Shown: positions 16,428 through 23,551 of the stretch, piece after piece
Layout: each line of letters opens with the position of its first letter
Position numbering within the stretch: position 1 is the first letter of the stretch
Made by a program: the position numbers and the translations under genes
Notes under the pieces: generated by a model
What the model saw: only the letters and a program-made list of their open reading frames with translations
Told to the model about the DNA's origin: nothing
Database searches by the model: none
From: Pseudoflavonifractor sp. An184
Lineage (GTDB): Bacteria; Bacillota; Clostridia; Oscillospirales; Oscillospiraceae
DNA length: 56,405 nt
Assembly (NCBI RefSeq): GCF_002160305.1
Contig: NZ_NFKI01000021.1
Location: 1-56,405, forward strand
Direction of reading: 5' to 3'

Positions 16428-18287
16428 TTATCCCTGATACACGATCTCAAAGGGCGCCTGGGCCAGCTGCTCCCGGGCCAGCCCCTGGTGGCGGGAGCTG
16501 AGCACCAGCCGCGTAAGCCAGGGGCAATCCAGCAGGGGCGTCAGGTCGGTGAGATGGTTATCCCGCAGATCCAGCTCCGTCAAGGCTGGAATGGATGCGG
16601 CGAACGCCAGGTCCCGCGTCCCGGTCTCCGTCAGATTGACATACTGCAGAGAGGAAAGTGTTGTCAAAGCCTCCAGGTGGGAGACGGCGCTGCCGGAGAA
16701 GTCCACCTCCCGGAGGCGCTGAAGCGCCTGAAAAAGAGACAGATCCAGCCCATCGGTGGAGTACAGCCGCAGTTCCTCCAGCCCCGTCAGCCCCGCCAGG
16801 GTCTCCGCGGCCCCCTCTGGCATACTGCCGGTGACCAGCCGGGTGAGGCTGGGGCACGTCTCCAGGGGCGTGTAGTCCGTCACCCAGGTGGTGCGCACGT
16901 TCAAATACTGGATGTCGCTACCGGCAAAGGCCGCCACGGAGGTGACACCGGTAGCCTCCAGTATTACCTCCCGAAGCATCGGCAGCTGGGCCACCCCCTC
17001 CGCTGTCCGCACCGGATTCTCGCCCAGATTCAGTACCTGCAGCTTCGTCAGACCAGCCAGCGGGCTGAGATCGGACACCTGGTTTCCTGTCAGGCTGAGA
17101 TATTCCAGGGGCAGTTCCGCCAAGGGAGACAGATCGGAGATCTGTTGGTAGTCCAAAATCAGCACCCGCAGGCCGCTGCATCGCGCCAACAGCTCCAGAT
17201 CCTCATCGCCGATGTCCCCGTGGGGCGTCTGCACCACATAGAAGTCGTGGGCTTCTTCCGCATGGGCCTCGTGCTCCTGAAGGGTGCTCATCCGCTGCTG
17301 GCCGCACACCAGCAGCTGCTCCACCTCCCCCAGCCGCTCCGCCGGGATGGGCTCCCCGGCTTCCAGCCCCAGCTCCTGGCACAGGGCCGCTTCCAGCAGG
17401 GGAGAGGAGACCTGCACTTCATCCTCATGGGCGGAGGGCCCCAACAGAAGGAACAGCAGCGCCGCACACACGCCGCAAACGGCCACTCCGGCCGTCCGTC
17501 GCCGCCAGCGGCCCTGCAGCGCCCGGGACACGGCCTGGGCCGAGGGGTAGCGATCCTGGGGATCAAAGGCCGTACACCGACGGATGATCCAAACAAGTGC
17601 GCCCCGCCCCGGCAGCCGGGGCAGGGGATCATAGCCGCCGGTGAGCAAAAAGCGCATCAGCATCCCCAGGCTGTACACATCGGAGCGCTGGTCCGTCTGC
17701 TGGTAGCCGAACTGCTCCGGCGGCGCGGTAGCCTGGGTGCCCAGGAACACCGTGTCCTCCCGCCGCTCCGCCCGGTAGCGGCGGGCCGTTCCCAGGTCAA
17801 TGAGATGACAGCGGCCCGCCCCGTCCCGGATCACATTCTGGGGCTTCACATCCCGGCAGATCACCGGCGGATTCTGGCTGTGGAGATCTTCCAGAACCCG
17901 GCACAGGGACAGGGCCGTCTCCCGCACCTGCCTGGGAGGACGCGGCCCCCGGGTGTCCACCCACTCCGCCAGGCTAATTCCTTCTACATATTCCCGGACC
18001 AGGTACTCCCTCCCCTCCCACTCCAGATAGTCCAGTGGGCAAGGAATCTGGCGGTGATGGAGCTCCCGCAGCAGGTCATACTCCCGGCGCAGGGTGTCCT
18101 CCCGCCCCGCCGGCTGTGTCTTCAGCACCGCCTGCCGGCCAGCCTGATCCCGAAGCAGATACACCTGCCGCTCCCCATCCTTCAGACAGGACTGGACCGT
18201 GTACCGCACACTCCACTCCGGGGGCAGAGTCAGGGTGTCCAGCACCTGCTCCTGGTACTCTTTCAAAAACTGTTCCCGCTCTCCCAT
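16428..18287 (-). CDS. Ser/Thr protein kinase with membrane anchor and LRR domain
   Basis: This 619-residue eukaryotic-like kinase has a kinase domain at about 1-265: invariant Lys in AVLKTQ, catalytic loop ICRDVKPQNVI, DLG in place of DFG (HLIDLGTARRY), and the substrate-binding APPEQFG and RSDVYSLGMLM. A transmembrane helix (GVAVCGVCAALLFLLLG) follows at about 270-290, then leucine-rich repeats at about 370-600 (LRVLILDYQQISDLSPLAEL, LEYLSLTGNQVSDLSPLAGL), expected outside the cell. The ATG at 18287 has GGGGAG seven bases upstream; a start at 18305 would overlap the HTH gene. This arrangement fits a sensor kinase reading an extracellular ligand through the LRRs, with two downstream lipoproteins as possible partners. 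Activity is inferred from motifs. Confidence 0.85.
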   Translation of the reverse strand: MGEREQFLKEYQEQVLDTLTLPPEWSVRYTVQSCLKDGERQVYLLRDQAGRQAVLKTQPAGREDTLRREYDLLRELHHRQIPCPLDYLEWEGREYLVREYVEGISLAEWVDTRGPRPPRQVRETALSLCRVLEDLHSQNPPVICRDVKPQNVIRDGAGRCHLIDLGTARRYRAERREDTVFLGTQATAPPEQFGYQQTDQRSDVYSLGMLMRFLLTGGYDPLPRLPGRGALVWIIRRCTAFDPQDRYPSAQAVSRALQGRWRRRTAGVAVCGVCAALLFLLLGPSAHEDEVQVSSPLLEAALCQELGLEAGEPIPAERLGEVEQLLVCGQQRMSTLQEHEAHAEEAHDFYVVQTPHGDIGDEDLELLARCSGLRVLILDYQQISDLSPLAELPLEYLSLTGNQVSDLSPLAGLTKLQVLNLGENPVRTAEGVAQLPMLREVILEATGVTSVAAFAGSDIQYLNVRTTWVTDYTPLETCPSLTRLVTGSMPEGAAETLAGLTGLEELRLYSTDGLDLSLFQALQRLREVDFSGSAVSHLEALTTLSSLQYVNLTETGTRDLAFAASIPALTELDLRDNHLTDLTPLLDCPWLTRLVLSSRHQGLAREQLAQAPFEIVYQG

Positions 18288-18288
18288 G

Positions 18289-18714
18289 TCAGTGCTCCCC
18301 GGCATAGAGGCTCCGCTCCGGCAGGGAGGAGAGCAGCTCCTCCGCCTGCAGCAGGCTCATCTTCTGGTTCAGCGCGAAGATCACGGCGGCGTCCCGGCGC
18401 ACGCGGGGATAGAGTGCCCCGCATCCACCCACCGCCAGAAGGCGCTGGGTCTCCTTCAGCGACAGGCCCAGGGCCAGGGCGGTGCGCAGCAGGATATCCC
18501 GCCCCGGAACCCGTTCCCCCCGCAAGATCTGATAGCCGTAGGATTTGCTCACGTCAGCCGCAGTCATCCACTCCGGGGCGCTCAGGCCCGCTTTCTCCAG
18601 CAGTTCCAGCAGTACCTGTGAACAGGTGGAGACCGTCTCCTCCTGATTCAGGAGTTTCCTTCCGCTCTCCCAGCTTTTCAGTCTGTGAAACAGTTCGCTT
18701 GTGGTGTCCGGCAT
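18289..18714 (-). CDS. HTH regulator paired with the kinase
   Basis: This 141-residue protein has a helix-turn-helix at about 45-75 (MTAADVSKSYGYQILRGERVPGRD) and a downstream helical part with LGLSLKETQRLLAVGG and YPRVRRDAAVIFALNQ. It resembles XRE-type regulators that I recall next to eukaryotic-like kinases in Firmicutes. It is the first gene of the minus-strand operon and its stop lies directly before the kinase start. It may be phosphorylated by the kinase or autoregulate the operon. GGAGGAGGGAG precedes the ATG. Confidence 0.7.
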   Translation of the reverse strand: MPDTTSELFHRLKSWESGRKLLNQEETVSTCSQVLLELLEKAGLSAPEWMTAADVSKSYGYQILRGERVPGRDILLRTALALGLSLKETQRLLAVGGCGALYPRVRRDAAVIFALNQKMSLLQAEELLSSLPERSLYAGEH

Positions 18715-18743
18715 CTGTCTCCCTCCTCCCCAATTGTATGTCC

Positions 18744-18771
18744 ATTATACCGGTAATTTTAAAAATTCCAA
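18744..18771 (-). promoter_or_regulatory. Promoter of the HTH-kinase operon
   Basis: On the minus strand, TTGGAA (18771-18766), a 16-bp spacer and TATAAT (18749-18744) make a near-consensus sigma-A promoter about 30 bp before the HTH start codon. Confidence 0.7.
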
Positions 18772-19431
18772 AGGAATTTTTCCGGGGGAGCAGACAAATA
18801 TCTGCGGTAAATTCTGTAGGCGGAACCGTTTGCCAGAAACGCCCTCTCCGGTCAGATTTTGATATGCAATACAAAGAAAACGGCTCTGCTCCTCTGCTAT
18901 CGGAAACACCGATGCGTCTCCTACTTCCCCCTGTGCGCTCCTGTGTGCCTCCCTGGAGACAGGATGGCTCCGTAACCCCGGCGGAGCGGAACAGGGGCGT
19001 GTGGGGGCCGTGTGCCCGGCGCTGGCCCGTTGCCCTGGTTCCCATCCGCGACCGGTTTGTGCCCCAAGCCCGGAGCGATTTGCCCCGCCGATGAGGGAGA
19101 AATGGACGGTCGAAAAAAGTGCGGGAAAAACCATACCACATCTCCTCGCAGTGCGGAGAGCGCTTGTGCCGCCAGTACTTGCACGGCCGGGGAGCGGATT
19201 TTACCCACCCTCGGGTGGGGCAAGCAGAGCGTTTGGCTTGCCGCGAGCGGCAACCAAACGCCTTTTTGCGGGCGGAAGCCCGCACCCACTTTTTCTGCCC
19301 TGCGGGGCCAATTGATAACTTTCTGATAACTCCGTCCGTTTGGTATGGCTATCCACAAAAATTTTTGGTATGTTGTCGTTCCCGGAATGGGAGCGGCGGC
19401 ATACCAAATTTTTATGCGGAGGTGATGGAAC
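18772..19431. other. Candidate oriT/control region of element 2
   Basis: This gene-free stretch has several strong hairpins: CCCACC-CTCG-GGTGGG near 19204-19219, a 33-base hairpin with 13-bp arms (19229-19261), TGCGGGC-GGAA-GCCCGCA (19267-19284), and an inverted repeat around GGTATG/CATACC shortly before the MobC start. It sits directly upstream of mobC and a relaxase, the usual position of oriT. Short frames in it look like noise. Confidence 0.45.
19312..19380 (+). promoter_or_regulatory. Shared promoter module, copy 2
   Basis: It contains TGATAAC twice (19313-19330), CTGATA (19323-19328), a 17-bp spacer and TGGCTAT (19346-19352), then TTGGTATGTTGTCG. It matches the modules at 10090 and 21432 and would drive mobC and the relaxase. 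Confidence 0.5.
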
Positions 19432-19782
19432 ATGGCAGTCCGAACCAGAAACCAGGTGATCGCCTTCCGGGTCACTCCGGCAGAGGTAAAGAAGATTCGG
19501 GAGAAGGTGCGCCTGTCTGGCCTGAGCCAGCAGGAGTACCTGCTCCAGGCTTCACTGAAACAGCCGATTCTTGTGATCCACGAACTCAAGCCCATCCTGG
19601 CGGAGCTGCGCGCCTGGGGAAGAAACCTAAACCAGCTCACTGTCCTGGCTCACACAGGTCATATCCAGACGGTGTACCTGAACGAGTTGACGGAGGCACT
19701 GGGTAAGACCTATGAGGCGCTGAACGGTCTACTCACAGAGAAAGGGCAGGTGATCTCCTCTGGCGACTTGCAGCTACATTAA
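19432..19782 (+). CDS. mobC: Relaxosome protein MobC
   Basis: This 116-residue protein starts with a ribbon-helix-helix segment (NQVIAFRVTPAEVKKIREKV, then SQQEYLLQASL) and ends in the MobC-type segment ILAELRAWGRNLNQLTVLAHTG. MobC proteins bind and open oriT so that the relaxase can nick. GGAGGTGATGG precedes the ATG. The gene overlaps the proposed CTG start of the relaxase by 23 bp. No membrane segment is present. Confidence 0.85.
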   Translation: MAVRTRNQVIAFRVTPAEVKKIREKVRLSGLSQQEYLLQASLKQPILVIHELKPILAELRAWGRNLNQLTVLAHTGHIQTVYLNELTEALGKTYEALNGLLTEKGQVISSGDLQLH

Positions 19783-21208
19783 GGAGCAGAAGCAGACGGC
19801 GGGCGCCATGGGGCGGGTGATCCGCTATGTGTCCCAGGAGAAAAAGACGATGGACGAAACCGGCCGCCGCTATCTCTCCGGAGTAAACTGTACGCCGGAG
19901 CTGGCACAGAAAAGTTTCATGGCTACCAAGAATCTTTATGGAAAGGCCGATGGGATCTTCTTCTACCAGTACGTCCAGTCCTTCTCACCCAAGGAAGAAG
20001 TCACACCTGAAGAAGCGCACCAAATCGCTCAAGAACTGGCGGAGCGGTTCTTCCCAGGCTGCGAGGTGCTGGTGGCCACGCACATGGACACGGAACACCT
20101 GCACTCCCACCTGATCGTCAACTCGGTTCACCCGGACACCGGGAAAAAGCTGCACTTCACGCCCAACACTCTGGAGCAGATGCGGAAGGTCAGCGACCAG
20201 CTCTGCGAGGAGCACGGCCTCAGCACCTTGAAGCCATACCAACAGGATCGGCGCACCCAGGGCCTGCGGACTGGGGAATATCGGGCGGCTAACCGAGGAG
20301 ATAGCTGGAAGTTCCAGCTGATCATCACAATCGAGGAAGCCATGAAACGAGCTGGGACGCGAGAGGAGTTCCTGCGTGAAATGAACCAGCAGGGCTATCA
20401 GGTGCGGTGGGAGGCGGGGCGAAAGAGCATCACCTACACCACGCCCACGGGAAAGAAGTGCAGAGACGACAAACTGCACGAGCTGAAATTCAGAAAGGAG
20501 CAGATGGAGCATGAATTCCGAATACGGCAGCGAGCAACACAACAGTTCGCTGGACGCCCTGAAGCAGAGACAGAAAGCATCACCAACAATGCCCACCTTC
20601 ACAGGCCAGCAGGCCAACATCCTCTACACCATGCCAATCCAGACCGTGGAGCGGTTGGAACAAGTCCTGCGGAGCACTCTGGCACTCCAGGAGAACATCC
20701 GGAGCGAGATAGACTCTCTGGCTACCAAAAAGAGCCTGGAACCTCTAGCTACAGCGGATCTGCTGGCCCGCTGGCTGAATCAGACAAAGGATCTCCATCA
20801 GGAGATGTGTCAGAACCTGGAGAAAGTCCAGCGTGGGATTCAGGAGGAGAACCGACAGGCTGGGAAGCAGAGAGACGAATTTATGAGGCAGCTCTCCGAA
20901 CAGGCCCGGGAGTTCCGGGGAGATGGCTCGGAACTGATGAATACCTTCCAGAGATGGGCAGCCCGCACGATTCTGAGTTCCGCGGCGGCGGCCGTGGTGA
21001 TCAGCATCCTGATCTGCAGGCTGCTGACGTGACCGAAGATGTCCTCCGCCTGCTGGCCAGATTGGAACAGCAGGCGGACAGCGACGTAATGGACGCAACG
21101 ACCCGGCACAGTCATGGAGACCGAAAAGCGCTGGCCAAGGAGCAGGCGAAGAAAATCGCCATGGGGCACAGGGCGGACGATCACGAGGAAGGACAGAAAA
21201 TGAACTGA
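19760..21208 (+). CDS. MOBP-type relaxase, probable CTG start
   Basis: This is a mobilization relaxase of about 482 residues. The first in-frame ATG is at 19808, but the frame is open back to 19754 and reads ATCSYIKEQKQTAGA right before it, which matches the N-terminus I recall for this relaxase family. The only start-like codon in the right place is CTG at 19760, with AGGTGAT upstream. The HUH metal motif is clear in HMDTEHLHSHLIVNSV, and the catalytic region spans about 20-190. The region beyond about 250 is hydrophilic, Gly/Ser/Pro/Glu-rich and probably disordered; it is also where a second gene is encoded in another frame. It ends with QAKKIAMGHRADDHEE, similar to the end of the element 1 relaxase. 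Confidence 0.8.
   Translation: MATCSYIKEQKQTAGAMGRVIRYVSQEKKTMDETGRRYLSGVNCTPELAQKSFMATKNLYGKADGIFFYQYVQSFSPKEEVTPEEAHQIAQELAERFFPGCEVLVATHMDTEHLHSHLIVNSVHPDTGKKLHFTPNTLEQMRKVSDQLCEEHGLSTLKPYQQDRRTQGLRTGEYRAANRGDSWKFQLIITIEEAMKRAGTREEFLREMNQQGYQVRWEAGRKSITYTTPTGKKCRDDKLHELKFRKEQMEHEFRIRQRATQQFAGRPEAETESITNNAHLHRPAGQHPLHHANPDRGAVGTSPAEHSGTPGEHPERDRLSGYQKEPGTSSYSGSAGPLAESDKGSPSGDVSEPGESPAWDSGGEPTGWEAERRIYEAALRTGPGVPGRWLGTDEYLPEMGSPHDSEFRGGGRGDQHPDLQAADVTEDVLRLLARLEQQADSDVMDATTRHSHGDRKALAKEQAKKIAMGHRADDHEEGQKMN
20511..21032 (+). CDS. Membrane-anchored coiled-coil protein nested in the relaxase gene
   Basis: This 173-residue frame lies wholly inside the relaxase gene, in a different frame. It reads like a real protein: helical, Gln/Glu/Arg-rich with coiled-coil character (VERLEQVLRSTLALQENIRSEI, NLEKVQRGIQEENRQAGKQRDEF), then a hydrophobic helix near the C-terminus (ILSSAAAAVVISILICRLL). 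GAAAGGAG lies 10 bases before the ATG, and GGAG is adjacent to it. In the overlap the relaxase frame is low-complexity, while this frame is structured, as expected for overprinting. The classic parallel is mbeB/mbeD inside mbeA of ColE1. A role linking the relaxosome to the membrane or coupling protein is inferred. Confidence 0.7.
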   Translation: MNSEYGSEQHNSSLDALKQRQKASPTMPTFTGQQANILYTMPIQTVERLEQVLRSTLALQENIRSEIDSLATKKSLEPLATADLLARWLNQTKDLHQEMCQNLEKVQRGIQEENRQAGKQRDEFMRQLSEQAREFRGDGSELMNTFQRWAARTILSSAAAAVVISILICRLLT

Positions 21209-21431
21209 ACGACTTCCCCCCAGCATTCTGGAAATCCTAAGTGCTGGGGGGATCGTTAACCAGGCGGTCCAAAAAATGATACGCATAAATCAAAGAGAAA
21301 TTTCCTCCTTGCGCCCCCCTCAAAAATTACGGCGCATAAAACAATAAAGACCCTTCCGACCAGAAAGGGCCTGCTGGCTGGCGGGAATTGCGATGCCGTT
21401 GACAATGAATACGACGGAAAGAGGGGGCAGC
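21209..21431. other. Gene-free stretch with hairpin
   Basis: A 10-bp stem (CCCCCCAGCA at 21216-21225, TGCTGGGGGG at 21242-21251) follows the relaxase stop and may end its transcript, although no T-run follows. A CCCCTCAAAAATTACGGC motif near 21311 recurs near 10013. No gene seen. Confidence 0.4.
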
Positions 21432-21502
21432 GAAATGATAACAGTTTGATAACTCTGCACCGCACCCCTGGCTATTTCTGTTTTCTGTGGTATTGTGTGT
21501 CG
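21432..21502 (+). promoter_or_regulatory. Shared promoter module, copy 3
   Basis: TGATAACAG, TTGATA (21446-21451), a 17-bp spacer and TGGCTATTTCTG, then TGTGGTATTGTGTG. It is nearly identical to copy 1, located before the DUF6809 and integrase genes. Confidence 0.55.
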
Positions 21503-21522
21503 TTGCAAAGGAGGCGACACAC

Positions 21523-21864
21523 ATGCGAGACACTCTGGAGGATCTGTACTTTGGAAAGATCACCCCCAACGAACAAGACATCACACCAGGTTCAATCCTG
21601 GCAGACGCTATGGACCGGGCAGAACAGTGCGAGGAGAAGCTCACCGCCCGGCTGGAGGGAGAGGAGAAAACCCTGTTGCTCCGACTGCTCAATGCGGAGA
21701 ACGAAATCTGCAGTACCATGGCCCTGGAAAACTTTATTCTGGGATTTCGCCTTGGGATGAGGATTGCTATCGAGTCTCTGGACGAGGATGACGGCAGTTT
21801 GACCATGGCGTACGAGGAAGGAGGCAGCTGCAATGGCAAAGAAACGGGCCAACGGCGAGGGTAA
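21523..21864 (+). CDS. DUF6809-type small protein
   Basis: This 113-residue protein begins MRDTLEDLYFGKITPNEQ and ends with a helix IDENCE-type segment containing FILGFRLGMRIAIESL, the layout of DUF6809 proteins common in clostridial mobile elements. Function is unknown. A longer frame from 21487 is not supported: AAAGGAGG precedes the ATG at 21523. The last 32 bp overlap the integrase start, so the two are co-translated. Confidence 0.7.
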   Translation: MRDTLEDLYFGKITPNEQDITPGSILADAMDRAEQCEEKLTARLEGEEKTLLLRLLNAENEICSTMALENFILGFRLGMRIAIESLDEDDGSLTMAYEEGGSCNGKETGQRRG

Positions 21865-22987
21865 CATCCGTAAGCGAAAAGACGGTCGGTGGGAGGGCCG
21901 GTACACCGCCGGATATGATTCCAAAACCGGGAAACGGATCATCAAAAATGTGCTGAGTAAGACCCAGGCAGAGGTAAAGGAAAAACTCAAGATAGCACTC
22001 GAAGAAACCAACGGTTTAGATGTCAGCAAGGCAGCGGATGAGTATACCGTAACAAGCTGGCTGCGCACCTGGTATGAGCTCTATGCCAAGCCCAATGTCC
22101 GCACTGCCACAGCCAACCGATACGAACTGATCATCGAGACCTATACGATCCCCCGCATCGGGCACATCAAGCTGAAGAAGCTAACCACCCGACACCTGCA
22201 GAAGCTCTACAAAGAGTTATTGGAGAGCGGCAGAATACATGTTGGAAAAAATCAAAACCGAGGACTGAGTACCACCACCGTCCACAGCGTCCACCTGATG
22301 CTTCATTGCGCCCTGGACCGTGCGGTGAAGGAGCGGCTCATTCCCCGTAATCCCTGCGAGGACTGTATCGTCCCCAAGCCCAGGAAACTGGACATGAAGA
22401 TCCTCTCGCCGGAGCACATGAAAGCCTACCTGGAGGCAGCGGAAGCCAGAGATCTGCTCCCCATGTTCTACCTGGAGTTGGTCAGCGGCCTGCGGAAGGG
22501 AGAACTGGTGGCTCTGCGGTGGGATGACCTGGACATCCAGGGACGAAGTATCTCAGTAAGTAAGCAGTATGTCCGCAATCCAGATGGGTCCCTGGAACTG
22601 ACCAGGCCTAAGACGGAGAACTCCGTCCGGCTGGTGTCCATCCCGCAGACCACGGTGGACTTACTGATCCAGGAGCACTCCAAGCACCCGGACAGCCCCT
22701 ACATGTTCCCCTCACCCCTCACCGGAGAGATGTACCACCCGGACTCGGTGGTGAATCTCCACAAGAAGATTCTCAAGGACGCCGGGCTGGAGCACCTCAG
22801 ATTTCATGATCTCCGTCACACCTTCGCTACCACGGCCCTGCAGAACGGTGTGGATGTGAAAACAGTATCCTCCATGCTGGGCCACTTCGACGCCGGGTTC
22901 ACCCTGCGGACCTACACCCACGCCACCAGGCAGAAACAGGACGAGGCAGCCGCCGCCATGGGCAGCTTCCTGGAGCAGGTCCTGTAA
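21833..22987 (+). CDS. int: Tyrosine recombinase/integrase of element 2
   Basis: This 384-residue integrase is complete. The arm-binding domain includes RKRKDGRWEGRYTAGY, the core-binding domain spans about 70-165, and the catalytic domain about 185-375 with Arg in VSGLRKGELVAL, the HDLRHTFATT box, His in MLGHFDAG and Tyr in LRTYTH. It sits next to the right att copy. Related GTGTGGGTCA repeats inside both element ends are plausible arm sites for it. Sequence similarity to the element 1 integrases is obvious but not close. Confidence 0.92.
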   Translation: MAKKRANGEGNIRKRKDGRWEGRYTAGYDSKTGKRIIKNVLSKTQAEVKEKLKIALEETNGLDVSKAADEYTVTSWLRTWYELYAKPNVRTATANRYELIIETYTIPRIGHIKLKKLTTRHLQKLYKELLESGRIHVGKNQNRGLSTTTVHSVHLMLHCALDRAVKERLIPRNPCEDCIVPKPRKLDMKILSPEHMKAYLEAAEARDLLPMFYLELVSGLRKGELVALRWDDLDIQGRSISVSKQYVRNPDGSLELTRPKTENSVRLVSIPQTTVDLLIQEHSKHPDSPYMFPSPLTGEMYHPDSVVNLHKKILKDAGLEHLRFHDLRHTFATTALQNGVDVKTVSSMLGHFDAGFTLRTYTHATRQKQDEAAAAMGSFLEQVL

Positions 22988-23005
22988 TGGCAGAAAGAAA
23001 AATGC

Positions 23006-23036
23006 GCCGGACAGGAAGCCCTTCTTCCTGTCCGGC
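23006..23036. terminator. Strong hairpin after the integrase
   Basis: GCCGGACAGGAAG (23006-23018) pairs perfectly with 23024-23036 around a 5-base loop, 18 bp after the integrase stop. No long T-run follows. Confidence 0.6.
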
Positions 23037-23037
23037 A

Positions 23038-23095
23038 CTCTTGTGTCCATTGGTTCCGTTGTCTCATTTCCGCGTGTGGGTCACGGTGTGGGTCA
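23038..23095. repeat. Element 2 right-end arm-type repeats
   Basis: Nearly identical to 13315-13371, with GTGTGGGTCA at 23074-23083 and 23086-23095. Same orientation and spacing as at the left end. Confidence 0.6.
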
Positions 23096-23134
23096 GAAAT
23101 TTTTGGCCAACCCACAAAGTAACTTTTTGCAACA

Positions 23135-23170
23135 AAAAATCCCCAAAAACCGAAGTTTCCGGGGATTTTT
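23135..23170. terminator. Terminator beside att copy 2
   Basis: AAAAATCCCC (23135-23144) pairs with GGGGATTTTT (23161-23170). On either strand it ends in a T-run, so it could stop transcripts from the integrase and from the tRNA side. Confidence 0.65.
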
Positions 23171-23214
23171 GGAGCTGCTACCCAGATTCGAACTGGGGAC
23201 CTCATCCTTACCAA
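23170..23214 (-). repeat. att copy 2: 3' half of tRNA-Thr(GGT)
   Basis: Identical over 45 bp to 13192-13236. To its right (23215 onward) the bases do not form the tRNA 5' half, so this is not the intact tRNA gene. This suggests a further element begins here. Confidence 0.85.
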
Positions 23215-23551
23215 AGCATCGAGCGGACTGTTCTTTTGTGAATAGAACGCAGTTTTCTGCTGAAAGTGTACTATTTTGAACATCTCTGTGTGGCACTATT
23301 TTGTATGGCAGGAATTTATCTGCACCTCAATACTGTATCTGCACATGCTACGTTTAGCACGAGAATTAGCATGGGGGCACGCTAAACACTTACGCCCCCT
23401 AAACGCAAGACCCATTGATCCCGCACCATCCAGACTTTGCCTTTCACAAGGAGCAGGCCTTGTTGAGGCGCACAGTCCATTTAATTTTGACCGAGGGGGA
23501 CCTCTACCACTACTGGTAGGGTCCCCCTCTCTTTTTTTGGGGGAGACATCT
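23215..23551 (+). promoter_or_regulatory. Long structured leader ending in a terminator hairpin
   Basis: A gene-free stretch of 337 bp. It holds a small GTTTAGC/GCTAAAC inverted repeat (about 23352-23386), GGGGGC/GCCCCC (about 23373-23400), and finally a long hairpin: GAGGGGGACC and CTACC pair with GGTAG and GGTCCCCCTC (23492-23530), followed by TCTTTTTTT. The ribosome binding site of the next gene comes right after the T-run, so any transcript from upstream must pass this terminator, as in attenuation. No known riboswitch class was recognised. Confidence 0.5.

Larger units (their letters stand above)
13237..23214. mobile_element. Integrated mobilizable element 2
   Basis: The interval between two identical 45-bp tRNA-Thr 3'-end copies (period 9,978 bp) contains a mobilization operon, a tyrosine integrase next to the right copy, a candidate oriT and cargo on the opposite strand. 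It encodes no mating channel, so it fits an integrative mobilizable element. Arm-type repeats GTGTGGGTCA lie inside both ends. Cargo is a kinase/lipoprotein operon. Confidence 0.75.

Noticed and set aside
16488-19094. 868-codon open frame on the plus strand
   Set aside because: It lies opposite the kinase and HTH genes, has composition typical of antisense of G+C-rich genes (Arg/Pro/Gln-rich) and no family pattern.
23276-23551. N-terminal extension of the winged-helix gene
   Set aside because: The extension would run through a strong terminator hairpin; the ATG at 23552 has a good ribosome binding site.
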